From Macrolepiota albuminosa (lineage: Eukaryota; Basidiomycota; Agaricomycetes; Agaricales; Agaricaceae): 64,000 nucleotides of DNA. The position numbers and the translations under genes are program-made. Under the pieces are notes generated by a model that was not told the DNA's origin, did not search any database, and saw only the letters and a list, made by a program, of their open reading frames with translations. Of the stretch, positions 1 to 10,046 are shown in pieces. The stretch's first letter is position 1. Every line of letters begins with the position of its first letter. The DNA lies in NCBI GenBank assembly GCA_027475525.1, contig JAMWFC010000120.1, positions 62,001-126,000 on the forward strand, given 5' to 3'.

Positions 1-1163
1 TGCGAGGCTTGCCGCCTCAATCACGAGCGCTGTTCCGTGTCGGCGCTGTGGAGGGCGCGTTCTGTCGCCCGGGAGCAGGGATGGCCGCTGGGGGGAGTTA
101 CCCGGAGGATGGCGTGTCGGCGCTGTGGAGGGCGCGTTCTGTCGCCCGGGAGCAGGGATGGCCGCTGGGGGAGTTACCCGGAGGATGGGGGTTGAGGAGC
201 GCGATTGGGTGGCGGAGCCGGCGGGGGAGGCGGTGGAGCCGGTGGGGGAGGGGCCTGCAGCGTCCACGGAGGTGCCCAGTGGGGGTTCGGGGAGTCGGGG
301 AGTCGTCCGAGTGGGGGGCCAGGGCCGGCCCGTGGTGTTGATCACGCGCCAGGCCCCTCGGTCCATTGCCTGGGGGCAGGGGGGCCACCTGGACAAGGGG
401 AAGCGGCGGGCGTCGCCCAGTCCCTCCCTGGGGCCTTCCAAGAGGGCGCGCCTGTTCCTGGGGACCCCTTCCCCGATATCTCCCCCACGCCTATTCCCGG
501 CGGTGTTTTCCCCCCTGTCTGGGGGCCTCCTAGCAGGCAAAGTCGAGACCCTGCAGGGGCAGGTCAGGCGAGAGGGGGGGGGCCACGAGGAGGGGGTGGG
601 GGAGGAGGCAGTGGTTGGAAGGAGCCCGGAGGGGGATCGGGAGGCCAGGGTTGCCCAGGGAGAAGGGGAGGCCGGGCTGGAGGCGTTACAGGCGGGGCTG
701 GGGCAGGGAGTGGGGATCCCAGAGAGGATCCCTTCGGGGCAGGAGTTGGCGGAAGGCCTGCGTCGCGACGTGGTAGTCGTGCGTATGGCATCTTTGAGTA
801 AGTCCTCCGTTGCCAGGTTCGATCTTCCTGCTGACTCCTTCAGGTTGGGCCCGGGAGCACCGTCTGCTCCTGGATGGGGTTGCCTCGGCGCTGGCTTTGT
901 TCCAGGAGGGGCATCGCCCAGAGGTGACGACCTCCGGGATGGAGCGCGGACTGGATCTCCTGGGGCGGCTGGTGGCCGCGCACCGGCGAAGAAACGTACC
1001 TGCCCTGGGGTCCTGGTTCGAGCGGGTGTTGGATGAGGGCGAGCCCCTCCCGTCCTGGGAGATGCTGGCCGAGGAGGTGTGGCGGGAGCACGGGCCGGAG
1101 GGGATGGGGAAGGGCTTCCGGGGTTGGCCAGGGGGAGGGGATGGCGAAGGAAGTTCCGGCTAG
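1..1163 (+). pseudogene. 3' part of the antisense Zn-cluster gene of Ty3 element A' (cut by window edge)
   Basis: This is the second copy of the gene at 31015-32841. The window opens inside the cysteine cluster (CEACRLNHERC, the last CX2CX6C half) and runs into the SALWRAR segment. A 77-bp tandem duplication at 37-190 breaks the frame. The reading then continues from about 188 (MGVEERDW) to 797. A 46-nt GT-AG intron (798-843) joins to a last exon 844-1163 with the conserved segment WAREHRLLLDG and FERVLDEGEPLPSW. The C-terminal exon is well conserved with the other copy, while the middle coiled-coil part has diverged. The gene converges on the element's own pol. Function is unknown; a DNA-binding role is inferred only from the cysteine spacing. 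Confidence 0.7.
37..190. repeat. 77-bp-offset tandem duplication, likely assembly artefact
   Basis: The stretch beginning GTGTCGGCGCTG at 37 starts again at 114, an offset of 77. The copies differ by one G in a G run and at the end. It breaks the antisense gene of A'. Confidence 0.75.
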
Positions 1164-1445
1164 GGGCGGCGTCTTCTTCGCGTTTTCTTGTTACTTCTTG
1201 TTCGTCTTGTCATCCCAGTCGCTACTGTAAAATATGTAAAAATAGAAAAATGTATATACTTGGTTTCCCGGGGTAAAGGGTGATGTAAGGGGCGGAAGAA
1301 GACTGAAAAACAGAAGGCACCCTGCCCAGGTTCCGGGATACCACTATGAAATGATACTAAAAGAGAGTAAGATCTAGAAAGGGAAAGTAGAAAGTAAACA
1401 TGGGAGTTGAATCCCTACTGAGCCCAGAGGCGGGGGTTACGCCCA
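1164..1445. other. Spacer between convergent antisense gene and pol of A'
   Basis: No gene is seen. The stretch holds the presumed 3' ends of two convergent transcripts. It includes an A/T-rich tract around 1208-1260 with the word ATGTATATACTTG, which recurs in the equivalent spacer of element A (about 32907). Confidence 0.5.
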
Positions 1446-3893
1446 CTACTGCCGTCTGTGAGTCCTGCGCCTGGGAGGGTCGTTTCCCGAGTGCCGTTGT
1501 TGGAAGTCCCAGAGTTTGTCGAAGGCGCCTTCAAGGTTTCCGCGCGGTTCCCAAGTGTCGTCTTCCGGGCCGTATCCCTTCCATTGTACGAGGAAGTGGG
1601 GCCGTCCACAAATGTTCCGGGAGTCGAGGATGTCTTCAACCTCGTAGTGGTACTCGTCCTCGACCTCGACCAGGGGAGGGGGCTCGGGGCGTCGTTCAGG
1701 GAAGGGATCCGGGGGGTGTCGTTCCAGGAGGCGGACGTGGAATACCGGGTGCAGACCTTTTAGTCCTGGGGGGAGCTCGATCTTGTAGGCGTGGGATGAG
1801 ACCTTCTTCAATATTTTGAACGGGCCGAGGCGCTTGTGATCGAGTTTTGGGGAGGGCCGGCGGGTGCGGAGGTGGCGTCGATCTAACCATACCTTTGTCC
1901 CGGGGGTCCAGTCGGGGGTGTCTTCCCGTTTCCGGTCGGCGTGTTTCACGTAGGCCCGGTTCGCGGTGTCGATCTCTTCCCGGAGAAACTCGTGAAGGGA
2001 TTGGAGATCCCGGGCGACCTCGTGGGCGGCGTGCGACGGGATGTCCCGGAGCGAGAGCGTCAGTCGAGGGTGGTATCCCTTGTTGGCGAAGAAGGGCGAT
2101 ACCCCGGTGGCAGAGTGCGGCGTGTTGTTGTAAGTGAATTCGGCCAGGGGGAGCTTGGTGCGCCAGTCGTCCTGCAAGTAGTTGACATACAGTCGGAGGT
2201 ACTGCTCGAGAGACTGGTTGACCCTTTCGGTTTGGCCGTCGGTTTCGGGGTGGTAGGCGGTAGAGAGGTTAGTCTTTACTTCAAGTGCCTTACACAGGGA
2301 AGTCCAAAACTTGGATACAAAGAGAGGGCCACGGTCGGAGACGATGTCGTCCGGGAGTCCATGCTTGGCGAAGACGTGCTCGAGGAACAGCCGGGCGAAG
2401 TCCAGGGCGGTGTCCGTGGTGTGGCAGGGTAGGAAGATGCCCTGTTTGGTTAGCCTGCACACAACAACGAGAATGGCATCGAACCCTTCAGACTCTGGGA
2501 GTTCGACGATGTGGTCCAGGGATATGGAGGGCCAGGGGTGTCGTCCGACTGGTAGGGGTTTCAGGAGTCCGTATGGTCGGTGTCGGGGGACCTTGGCCCG
2601 GAGGCAGGGTTCACATGATCGAATGTAGCGGGTCACGTCCTTCTTCAACCCTGGCCAAAAGTAAGTCCGGGAGATGAGCTGGAGGGTCTTACGTATTCCA
2701 GGATGTCCTCAGAGCTTGTGGTCGTGGTGTTGACGGAGGACGTCGTAGCGAAGTCAGGCGTGATCCGGGACGTAGATGCGGCCGTCCCGGAGGAGGAGTT
2801 TTTTATCGGGGGACAGGGAGAAGGCGGGGTCCCGGTCGGTTCCATCGGAGGGTTTGCGGGGGTCATGGTCGGTGAAGTACTTGTCTCGGGGGGCGTGGCG
2901 GATCTGACTCAGGGTCCCTTCCTTGTTTAAGATCAGTAAGGCATTCAAATGTTCGGGAGGGATCACCACGCAATGATTGAACGCATTGCGTTCCGCCTCG
3001 AATGACTTCTTGGGGTAGACGTCCGGTCGACGGGTGAGGGCATCAGGCTTGGCGCCAAGTCGTCCCGGGCGGTACTGGATCGTGAAGTCGTACTCCGAGA
3101 GGATCTCGGACCATCGGGCCTGTCGTCGACTGAGTTGCTTGGTCGTGGTGAAGTACTGCAGGTTATTATGATCCGAATAGACCTGGATCCGGTGCCGGGC
3201 TCCCTCGAGGTAGGCCCGCCATTGCTTGAAGGCTTCGACAATGGCGAGGAGTTCCTTGTCGTAAATGTCGTAGTTGAGCTCGGCGTCGATCATGGACCGG
3301 GTGTAGAAAGCGACTGGCCGGGGCTCCCCACCGTCAGGCTCCATCTGTGAGAGGATCCCGGCGATGGCGTAGTCGGACGCGTCACATTCCAGGATGATCG
3401 GGAGGGCCGGGTCGTAGTGCCGGAGTACCGGGGCGACTGTGAAAGCCTCCTTGAGCAGGTTAAAGACGCTCTGGCACTTACTGTCCCAGTTCCAGGCGAT
3501 GTCCTTACGCGTGAGCCGGTTGAGGGGTTTCGTGATCCCAGAGTAGTTGTCTATAAACCTCCGGTAGAAGTTAGCGAAACCCAGGAAGGACTGTACTTCC
3601 TTCACGTTCCGGGGCTGCGGCCAGTTGACGATGGCCTCGACCTTGTGGGGATCCATGCGGACGCCGTTCGGGGATACGATGACGCCAAGATACTCGACCT
3701 CTTCCGTGTGGAACGAACACTTCTTGGGCTTGGCGTGGAGATTGTGCTCCCAGAGGCGTTTGAGGACTTGCCGGACATGCTTCTGGTAGTCTTCCTTCGA
3801 GTCGGAGTAGATGAGTATGTCGTCCAGGTAGACTATCACGAAGACGTCGCTCATGTCGTGGAAGATGTCGTTCATGAAGTATTGGAACGTGGC

Positions 3894-4047
3894 GGGGGAG
3901 TTAGTCATTCCGAAAGGCATTACAAGGTACTCAAACAGACCATACCGCATGCGGAACGCGGTTTTCCACTGGGGGAGTTAGTCATTCCGAAAGGCATTAC
4001 AAGGTACTCAAACAGACCATACCGCATGCGGAACGCGGTTTTCCACT
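3894..4047. repeat. Exact 77-bp tandem duplication in RT, likely assembly artefact
   Basis: 3894-3970 is repeated without change at 3971-4047, starting GGGGGAGTTAGTC. It splits the reverse transcriptase of A' in a region that is continuous in element A. Confidence 0.9.
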
Positions 4048-5118
4048 CATGTCCTGGGGCGATGCGAACATTGTTGTAACCGGAGCGGAGGTCGATCTTC
4101 GTGTAGACCTTGGCGCTGCGGAGTCGATCGACCAGGTCGCCGATGAGCGGGAGCGGGTAGCGGTTCTTCTTGGTGATCTTATTGAGTCCCCGGTAGTCGA
4201 CGCAGAGTCGGAGCGAGCCATCCTTCTTCTTGGCGAATAGAACCGGGGCTCCAGCGGCGGAGGCGGAGGGTCGGATGAATCCCTTACCGAGCATTTCGTC
4301 GAGGTAGTCCTTGAGAGCCCGGAGTTCGACCTCCGACATGTTGTAGACCTTGCCGAAAGGGGGGGTGGCTCCTTCCTCGAGGTCGATGGTGTGATCATAG
4401 GGGCGGTGAGGGGGGATCTCCTTGGCATCTCCTTCGGAGAATACGTCAGCGAACTCGTGATACTCCGGGGGAACTACTTCTCGGAGGATCTGCTCCTCGG
4501 TTTTCGGTTCTGGGGGAATAGCGTCCCCTCGTAGGTGTTCTTCCGGGAGAGAAGGCGAGGTGTGCAGCTGAAACATGGGAGTTCCATCCCTCGTGAGGCG
4601 GGCAAAGGGGGCGGCCCCAATGATCCTAATGTCGAGTGCGCTCGGGTCGATCGGTGTCACGGAATCATCGGCCGGAACGGGTGTGACGCATGTCTGAGAC
4701 CAGCAGGGGTAGTTCGGCCCCTTGTACTTGTTCCGAGGAATGTTTGGGGGTCGATCGGGGGCCTTGCGGTCTCGGATGGGCGGGGGTGGTGCATGCGTGG
4801 GGGGCGCGGCAGTCGTCCCGGGGGTGTCGGGCGTCGGGTCGCTTCCTAGAGCCCGGAGGTGCACGGCGGTTGAGAGGTGGTCTTCGGGTCCTGGGAAGGT
4901 CATGGTGAGCGTCTTCCAATCGATGTCGGGGTTCGTGTCGTGCAGCCAGGGTAGTCCCAGCACCATCGGAGTCGATTCGTGAAGTCGCGTGACCAGGAAG
5001 TTGGAAGTGAACTCGTAGTTGTTGTCCAGGGTCACGCGTCCCGAGTGAGACCTTTGGATGGGGCCGGAGGAGGAGGGGGTGCCGTCGAGGCGTTGCAGGC
5101 GGAGGGGCTGGTCGAGGG

Positions 5119-5272
5119 AGTCGTGGGGGAGGTCGAGGGTGTCGCTGATGAAAACCCCGGTGGCTCCGCTGTCGATAAGGGCCGATATCGGTCCGAGTCG
5201 TGGGGGAGATCAAGGGCGTCGCTGATGAAAACCCCAGTGGCTCCACTGTCGATAAGGGCCGATATCGGTCCC
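5119..5272. repeat. 77-bp-offset duplication in second protease domain
   Basis: AGTCGTGGGGGAG occurs at 5119 and 5196. The two copies differ at several positions, as if two diverged element copies had been stitched together with the same 77-bp overlap. Confidence 0.8.
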
Positions 5273-6056
5273 GGGGCGCCATCCAGCCTGGCATTGATGA
5301 CAAAGGATCGGGACAAACGAGACTGGAGTCCGGGGGGTGGTGGGGGCTCGTCCGGGGGTCCTTCGGAGTTGGATTTGAGGAGTGGGGGATGTCGAAGGGG
5401 AGTTGCTGGTCGTCAGGGATCGGGTCCTGGGTCAGGCGAAGGGTGAGGTGTCGCCAATCGATGCGGGGGTTGGTGTCTCGGAGCCACGGAAGCCCTAGGA
5501 CCAGGGGTGCGGAAGGGTGAAGTTTGGTCACCAACATCCGGGGGGTGTGAGTCTGTCCGTTGGCGAAAGTGATGGGCATACGCACGAAGTGGGTGATGTC
5601 CCCTGCCGTAGAGGCGTCTCCGTCGAAGAGGCAGAGCCGTACCGGGACCGGGAGTCGCTGGGCGGGTTCCGGGGCAAGGGTAGACCATGCTTCATCGATG
5701 AAGTTGTCGGTGGCGCCACTGTCGATGAGGGTGTTGAGGGGAGTTCTGGAGGGGGTGAGGCGGGTTTTGAGGAGGAGGGAGTGCGAAGAGTGGGAGGGTA
5801 GATAAGCCGTGAGGGTGTCCTGTATGAGTGTCGTAGAGCGAAGATGTGAGACCGGGGCGGAGAAGACGTCGGGGTCGATTCCGCGATTTAGGGCGTCTTC
5901 TGGGTCTAAATCGCCGGGTCGTTTTCCGAATACTCGTAGGTGGCGTCCTCCCCTTCGAAGGTCCAGGTGGCACGTCCCATGACCTGTTGTTTGGGGCACT
6001 CGGAGATGAAATGGTCTTTCTCACCACAGAGTATGCAGATACCCTCCCTTCTCCAT

Positions 6057-6210
6057 TGTTCCTGCACATCCGTCAGGACTTCGATCCAGGGTCGTCCCTT
6101 CTTTTGAAGCCGGTTGGCTCGGAGGGCCTCCTTTGTTCCTGCACATCCGTCAGGACTTCGATCCAGGGTCGTCCCTTCTTTTGAAGCCGGTTGGCTCGGA
6201 GGGCCTCCTC
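6057..6210. repeat. 77-bp-offset duplication in gag, likely artefact
   Basis: TGTTCCTGCACATCC occurs at 6057 and 6134; the copies are identical except at the last base. Confidence 0.85.
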
Positions 6211-6307
6211 GTCCCGTTCGTCGTCGAAGTCGAAGTCTTCGGGGTCTTCCGGGGGTTCCTCGGGGCTTGGCGTGTCGCCCGGGTCGGGGGCGGCCACGGC
6301 GGCGTTT

Positions 6308-6461
6308 AGTTGGGCCTGGGGGCGGGCGCCGCTGCCAGGGTTAGCATTGGGCGGGCCGCGACTCACTGGGGGTCGGCCGCCAGGAGTTGGGCCTGGGGGC
6401 GGGCGCCGCTGCCAGGGTTAGCATTGGGCGGGCCGCGACTCACTGGGGGTCGGCCGCCAGG
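6308..6461. repeat. 77-bp-offset duplication in gag, likely artefact
   Basis: AGTTGGGCCTGGGGGCGG occurs at 6308 and 6385. The equivalent place in element A (37699) is also duplicated. Confidence 0.85.
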
Positions 6462-7284
6462 GAATGCGGGGGGACCGGGGTTTCGACCTTGGGGGTTGGG
6501 GGCTTCGCCGGAGGGCCAAGGGGGTCCTCCTCTAGGGTTCCAGGGGGGTCGGAAATTCGAATACTCGCTGCGGTCTTCCCAGTAGCGTTGGTCGATCTGC
6601 ATGACGAGGGCCTTGTATCCGTCGTAGGAGGGTTGTTTCGGGGCGAGTCGGAGGACGTCCTTGATGCGTTGTGGCAGGGCGCGGCGGAGGGCGTACCGGA
6701 GGGCGCTGTAGTTCCAACCTGTTTCGTAAGCTTCCTTCTCAAAACGTACGATAAAGGTGGTGAAACGTTCTTCCGAGCGCATCCGGAGGTTGAAGAGGTT
6801 GTCCTCGGCCTCGGCCACGGTGTCGTAGATTCCGAACTTCCCAGAGAACTCGTCGACGAAGGCTTGCCAGCGAGCGAGTGCCGGGTTGTTGGGGTCGAAC
6901 TGGATGAGGGCCGTGTAGTGATCGAAGGCGATCCCCTGGAGGTACGATGCGGCAAAGGCCACCCGGGAGCTGTCAACCTGAAACGTGAGCGGCTTTGCCT
7001 GAAATGTATTGAGACACTGAGTGAGGAAGGTACGCCATTTTTGGGGGTCCTGGCCCGTGAAAGCGTCAGGCTTTTGGATGTCCAATCGTCCTTTGCGGGC
7101 GAGGGCGTCGCGAGCGTCGTCCGGTCCGGCAGCGTTACGGGGAGGAGGGCCAGCATTGTAATAGTAGTAGTAATGATTACCCCCCCCTCCTTGAGGAGGA
7201 AAAGCACCAAGGGCGGGACCCCACCCGCCGGGAGGTCCTCCTCCGGGTGGCTCACCTGGGGGTCCACGCCTGGGAGGCCCGTTG

Positions 7285-7438
7285 TCCCAAGGGGGTTCGT
7301 TCCTGCCAGGAGGGGGCCCGGGTCTCCACACAGGGAGTGGCGGAGGTGGAGGGCCTGGGGGTCCCAAGGGGGTTCGTTCCTGCCAGGAGGGGGCCCGGGT
7401 CTCCACACAGGGAGTGGCGGAGGTGGAGGGCCTGGGGG
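7285..7438. repeat. 77-bp-offset duplication in proline-rich linker of gag
   Basis: TCCCAAGGGGGTTCG occurs at 7285 and 7362. Confidence 0.85.
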
Positions 7439-8227
7439 TCATCCTCAAGGTTCGGCTGGGGGTGGCGGGGGTGGTCGGAGAGGGTTCGGCGGTGTCAGGT
7501 TGGGCGGAGGGGGGTCGGGTACTGGGTTGCGCGGGGGACGTTCAACCCGGGAGGGTCGTGCTTGTATCGAGGGTCGCGGGGGGTTTCGTAGGTCGAAGTG
7601 GGGTGGCGGATCGCGGCAGAAGTTGCGTTCCAGAGGGACCGGGGCTGACGTAGGGGGTGGTACCGGGGCGGGCGCAGGCGCAGGCGCGGGACGTGGTTCG
7701 TTGTTGCCACGCGTAAGCTCGTTGATGTAGCACAGCGTGTCGTCCATGCTAGGGGTGTCCACGCGGGGTCTGCCGGAGTTCGCCGGGGCCGGGGGTCGGG
7801 CGTTGTCTGTTCGCGGGAGGGGTTCCAGGGGTCTTTGGGGCTGTCCCCAGGTCTCGAAGGTACTAGGAACGGAGTTAGCTCTGCGGCGAGTTGACAAGCC
7901 TACCGTGCGGGCCGCGGGTTGATCGAAGAGGCCTCCAGCCGGGTTGAGGGACCGCAACATGGCTGAGGCGTTTTGTCGTTCTTTTCATTGTCGTTGCTCC
8001 GGAGTGGGGACTGTGGGGGCTGCTGGGGCCGGTTCCGGGGGTCCCTGTCGAATGTGAATTGAGCGACCTGGGTCCGCGGGGTCGTTGAGGGGCTGAGGGG
8101 AGGGGGACATGTGGACTTCGTCGAGCAGTTGCTGTAATTCTTCCCAGAGGATCGTATTGCGCCTATACTTTACCATGGTTTGCTCCAGGAGTTCTCCTCG
8201 TGTGAGGCGATCCCCGAATTTGACCAG

Positions 8228-8381
8228 GCAGTGAGCCCATTCCTCCGGAGTGCCTTCGAAGTCGTCGTGTCCGAATTCCACTAGCAGCGTCCTTGTCCGT
8301 TGCGGCAGTGAGCCCATTCCTCCGGAGTGCCTTCGAAGTCGTCGTGTCCGAATTCCACTAGCAGCGTCCTTGTCCGTTGCG
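8228..8381. repeat. 77-bp-offset duplication in N-terminal gag
   Basis: GCAGTGAGCCCATTCCTCC occurs at 8228 and 8305. Confidence 0.85.
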
Positions 8382-8939
8382 CGAAGTCCTCCGGTGAGAT
8401 CCTGAGGGAGCGGAGTACCTCATCCCATTGCCGTTCATACTCCTCAAGGCGTCGTCGTCCCATTGGCGAGGGAGGGGTTCGAGCGGGTGGAGCGGCGGCC
8501 AGGTAATGACGAGGGGGGTAGTCGGGGTAGGGGGGTCCTTGGGGTTCTCGGGGTTGGGGGACGGTGCGCTGATAACCGTAGTAGGGGGTAGGTGCAAAGG
8601 GGCCCTCGCTGGGGGAAATCGGGCGAGGTCCACTGGGTACAGGTGGGGTCTCCGGCAGGCCCCCGGGGATGCTCCGGTACGAGGGGACCTCCACGGGTCA
8701 TGCCATGGCTAAGTTGGGCGGAGGGGCCCAGCTGGCTGAGGGCCCCAGATCATAGAGGGATGGGTCGGGGGCCCAGTGGCGGTGGAGGTACTGAGGTTCG
8801 TATGGGAGGGGTGGGTAGACAGGGCGGGGGGTCTGCGCGGAGTAGTGGTCGGGTACCGGGCGTCCGTAAGGGTCGGTCTGGTACCCCGTGGGGTAGTAAG
8901 TGTGAGTATACGTAGCCATCAAGAACGGTGTAAGGAGGG

Positions 8940-8952
8940 AGTCTTGATATTA
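8940..8952 (-). promoter_or_regulatory. Self-primer binding site of element A'
   Basis: TAATATCAAGACT lies directly after the 5' LTR on the minus strand. It is the perfect complement of AGTCTTGATATTA inside the LTR (plus-strand 9668-9680), the predicted 5' end of the RNA. No TGG-type tRNA site is present. This is the arrangement known for Tf1 of fission yeast. Confidence 0.75.
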
Positions 8953-9089
8953 TGTCAGGTTCCGCTGAGTCAGGGGCTTTCCGGGAAAGCAACGCCCTTA
9001 CAATGCGGACTTGACCTACGAATACTCGGGTGTCTGGAACTCCGGGGCTAGGACTCCAGGGTTCAAGACGAGGACAGGGGTAATCCCGG

Positions 9090-9346
9090 TGATGATGCCA
9101 ACTGTGGTTGGGTGCGCTGGACGTATACGCAGTACAACGCCGTCTCCAGCGCTTGGCGTACGTAGTTGTGAGGNNNNNNNNNNNNNNNNNNNNNNNNNNN
9201 NNNNNNNNNNNNNNNNNNNNNNNNNNNNNNNNNNNNNNNNNNNNNNNNNNNNNNNNNNNNNNNNNNNNNNNNNAGTCCTGCGTACGTCAAGTGTCGGTTG
9301 GCCTATAATGTCCCTTGATGCGCTCAGTCCGAGTAGAAGCCTATCA
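9090..9346. mobile_element. Insertion with B-like LTR ends inside the A' LTR
   Basis: Sequence absent from the A LTRs. It starts TGATGATGCC, ends CCTATCA and is flanked by CCGG on both sides (9086-9089 and 9347-9350), a 4-bp duplication. Element B also has TGATGACGCC and CCTATCA ends and a 4-bp duplication. The 100-N gap hides its middle, so solo LTR and full element cannot be told apart. Confidence 0.65.
9174..9273. other. Assembly gap of 100 N
   Basis: Exactly 100 N, a conventional placeholder size. The true length is unknown. Confidence 0.98.
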
Positions 9347-9379
9347 CCGGGATAGGGGACTAGAGTCCGGGGGTTTTGG

Positions 9380-9533
9380 GGTTGGAGGTAACTGAGGTTA
9401 GAGGGGGTCGAGTCGTGAACCGGGGGTTCTAAGACGAGACCAAGTTAGTAAATCAGGGTTGGAGGTAACTGAGGTTAGAGGGGGTCGAGTCGTGAACCGG
9501 GGGTTCTAAGACGAGACCAAGTTAGTAAATCAA
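9380..9533. repeat. 77-bp-offset duplication in LTR, likely artefact
   Basis: GGTTGGAGGTAACTGAGG occurs at 9380 and 9457. The A LTRs have a single copy of this stretch. Confidence 0.85.
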
Positions 9534-10046
9534 GAGTTGCAAAGTGCGTACCAAAACTTAGAGCACGCGAATACTTAGGCGTGCCAGTCGAAGCGTACCA
9601 ATCAAGGCGTACCAGTCAAGCAAAAGGGCACGCAAATAACCAAAGTAAAGCAAAGTAACAGTGTAGGTAATATCAAGACTACCGAATACAACAGGGAGCT
9701 ACACTATAAGTACTACGGGACCGGGTCTCGGGATTCCGGGGTGTCTGGGATGGGTTCCGGGAGTCATTGAGTAGTGGGCAGGGACTGTATACCAGGATCG
9801 CGCGTGTGGGGCGTGCAATCAATTGACACGGGGGGAGTCGTGATGCGTGATGCGTGATGGCCGGGAACGAGTCGCGTGATCCGATCGTTGATCGGGGCTG
9901 GTGGCAGCTGATGGCGGTCCTTGATGCGCATGATGGCGGTGTCGGCGGTCGTGATGGCGGGGCGTGTCCTGTGGGGTCGGAGGGAGGGTCCCGGATGGTG
10001 TTCCGGGGGTGTCCCGGGGTGGGCCCGGAGGGGAGGGGTCGTGACA

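Larger units (their letters stand above)
1446..5999 (-). pseudogene. Ty3/gypsy chromovirus pol of element A', broken
   Basis: Homologous along its length to the intact pol at 33106-37458. Order on the minus strand: retropepsin-like domain 1 ([10 protein letters not shown]), retropepsin-like domain 2 ([10 protein letters not shown]), reverse transcriptase ([13 protein letters not shown]), RNase H ([16 protein letters not shown]), integrase zinc finger (CEPC), DDE core (SLDH, SDRG, TERVNQ), a GPF-type motif and a C-terminal chromodomain ([17 protein letters not shown]). Two breaks are 77-bp duplications (3894-4047, 5119-5272), probably artefacts. Two others look real: arginine codons became stops near 2713 and 2754, between RNase H and integrase, the first CGG to TGA and the second CGA to TGA. 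Unlike element A, this copy keeps the segment [19 protein letters not shown] before the GPF motif. Confidence 0.9.
5906..8919 (-). pseudogene. Ty3 gag of element A', broken
   Basis: Copy of the A gag. The ATG at 8919 ([18 protein letters not shown]) lies 21 nt inside the self-primer site. It encodes a tyrosine/proline-rich N-terminus, a region around [13 protein letters not shown], a long proline-rich linker and a Ty3-type capsid ([18 protein letters not shown] to [19 protein letters not shown]). At the end is an acidic [19 protein letters not shown] stretch and the zinc-knuckle end. The equivalent stop in A is at 37365. Four 77-bp duplications (6057, 6308, 7285, 8228) cause most frame breaks, so the underlying gene may be less damaged than it looks. 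Gag would form the virus-like particle that carries the element RNA. Confidence 0.85.
8953..10046 (-). repeat. 5' LTR of element A', interrupted
   Basis: Begins TGTCAGG and ends GTGACA as in the 727-bp LTRs of element A. It is longer because of an inserted sequence with an N gap (9090-9346) and a 77-bp duplication (9380-9533). It joins the RT region of an older Ty3 element at 10047, so A' inserted into that element. Confidence 0.9.

Noticed and set aside
205..801. Glycine/proline-rich frame beside the A' antisense gene
   Set aside because: Shadow of the GC-rich antisense gene in another frame; no domain and not conserved in element A.
3894..4047. 77-bp repeats as a real tandem-repeat system
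   Set aside because: Identical offset in unrelated sequences and frame breaks in otherwise intact genes point to assembly overlaps.
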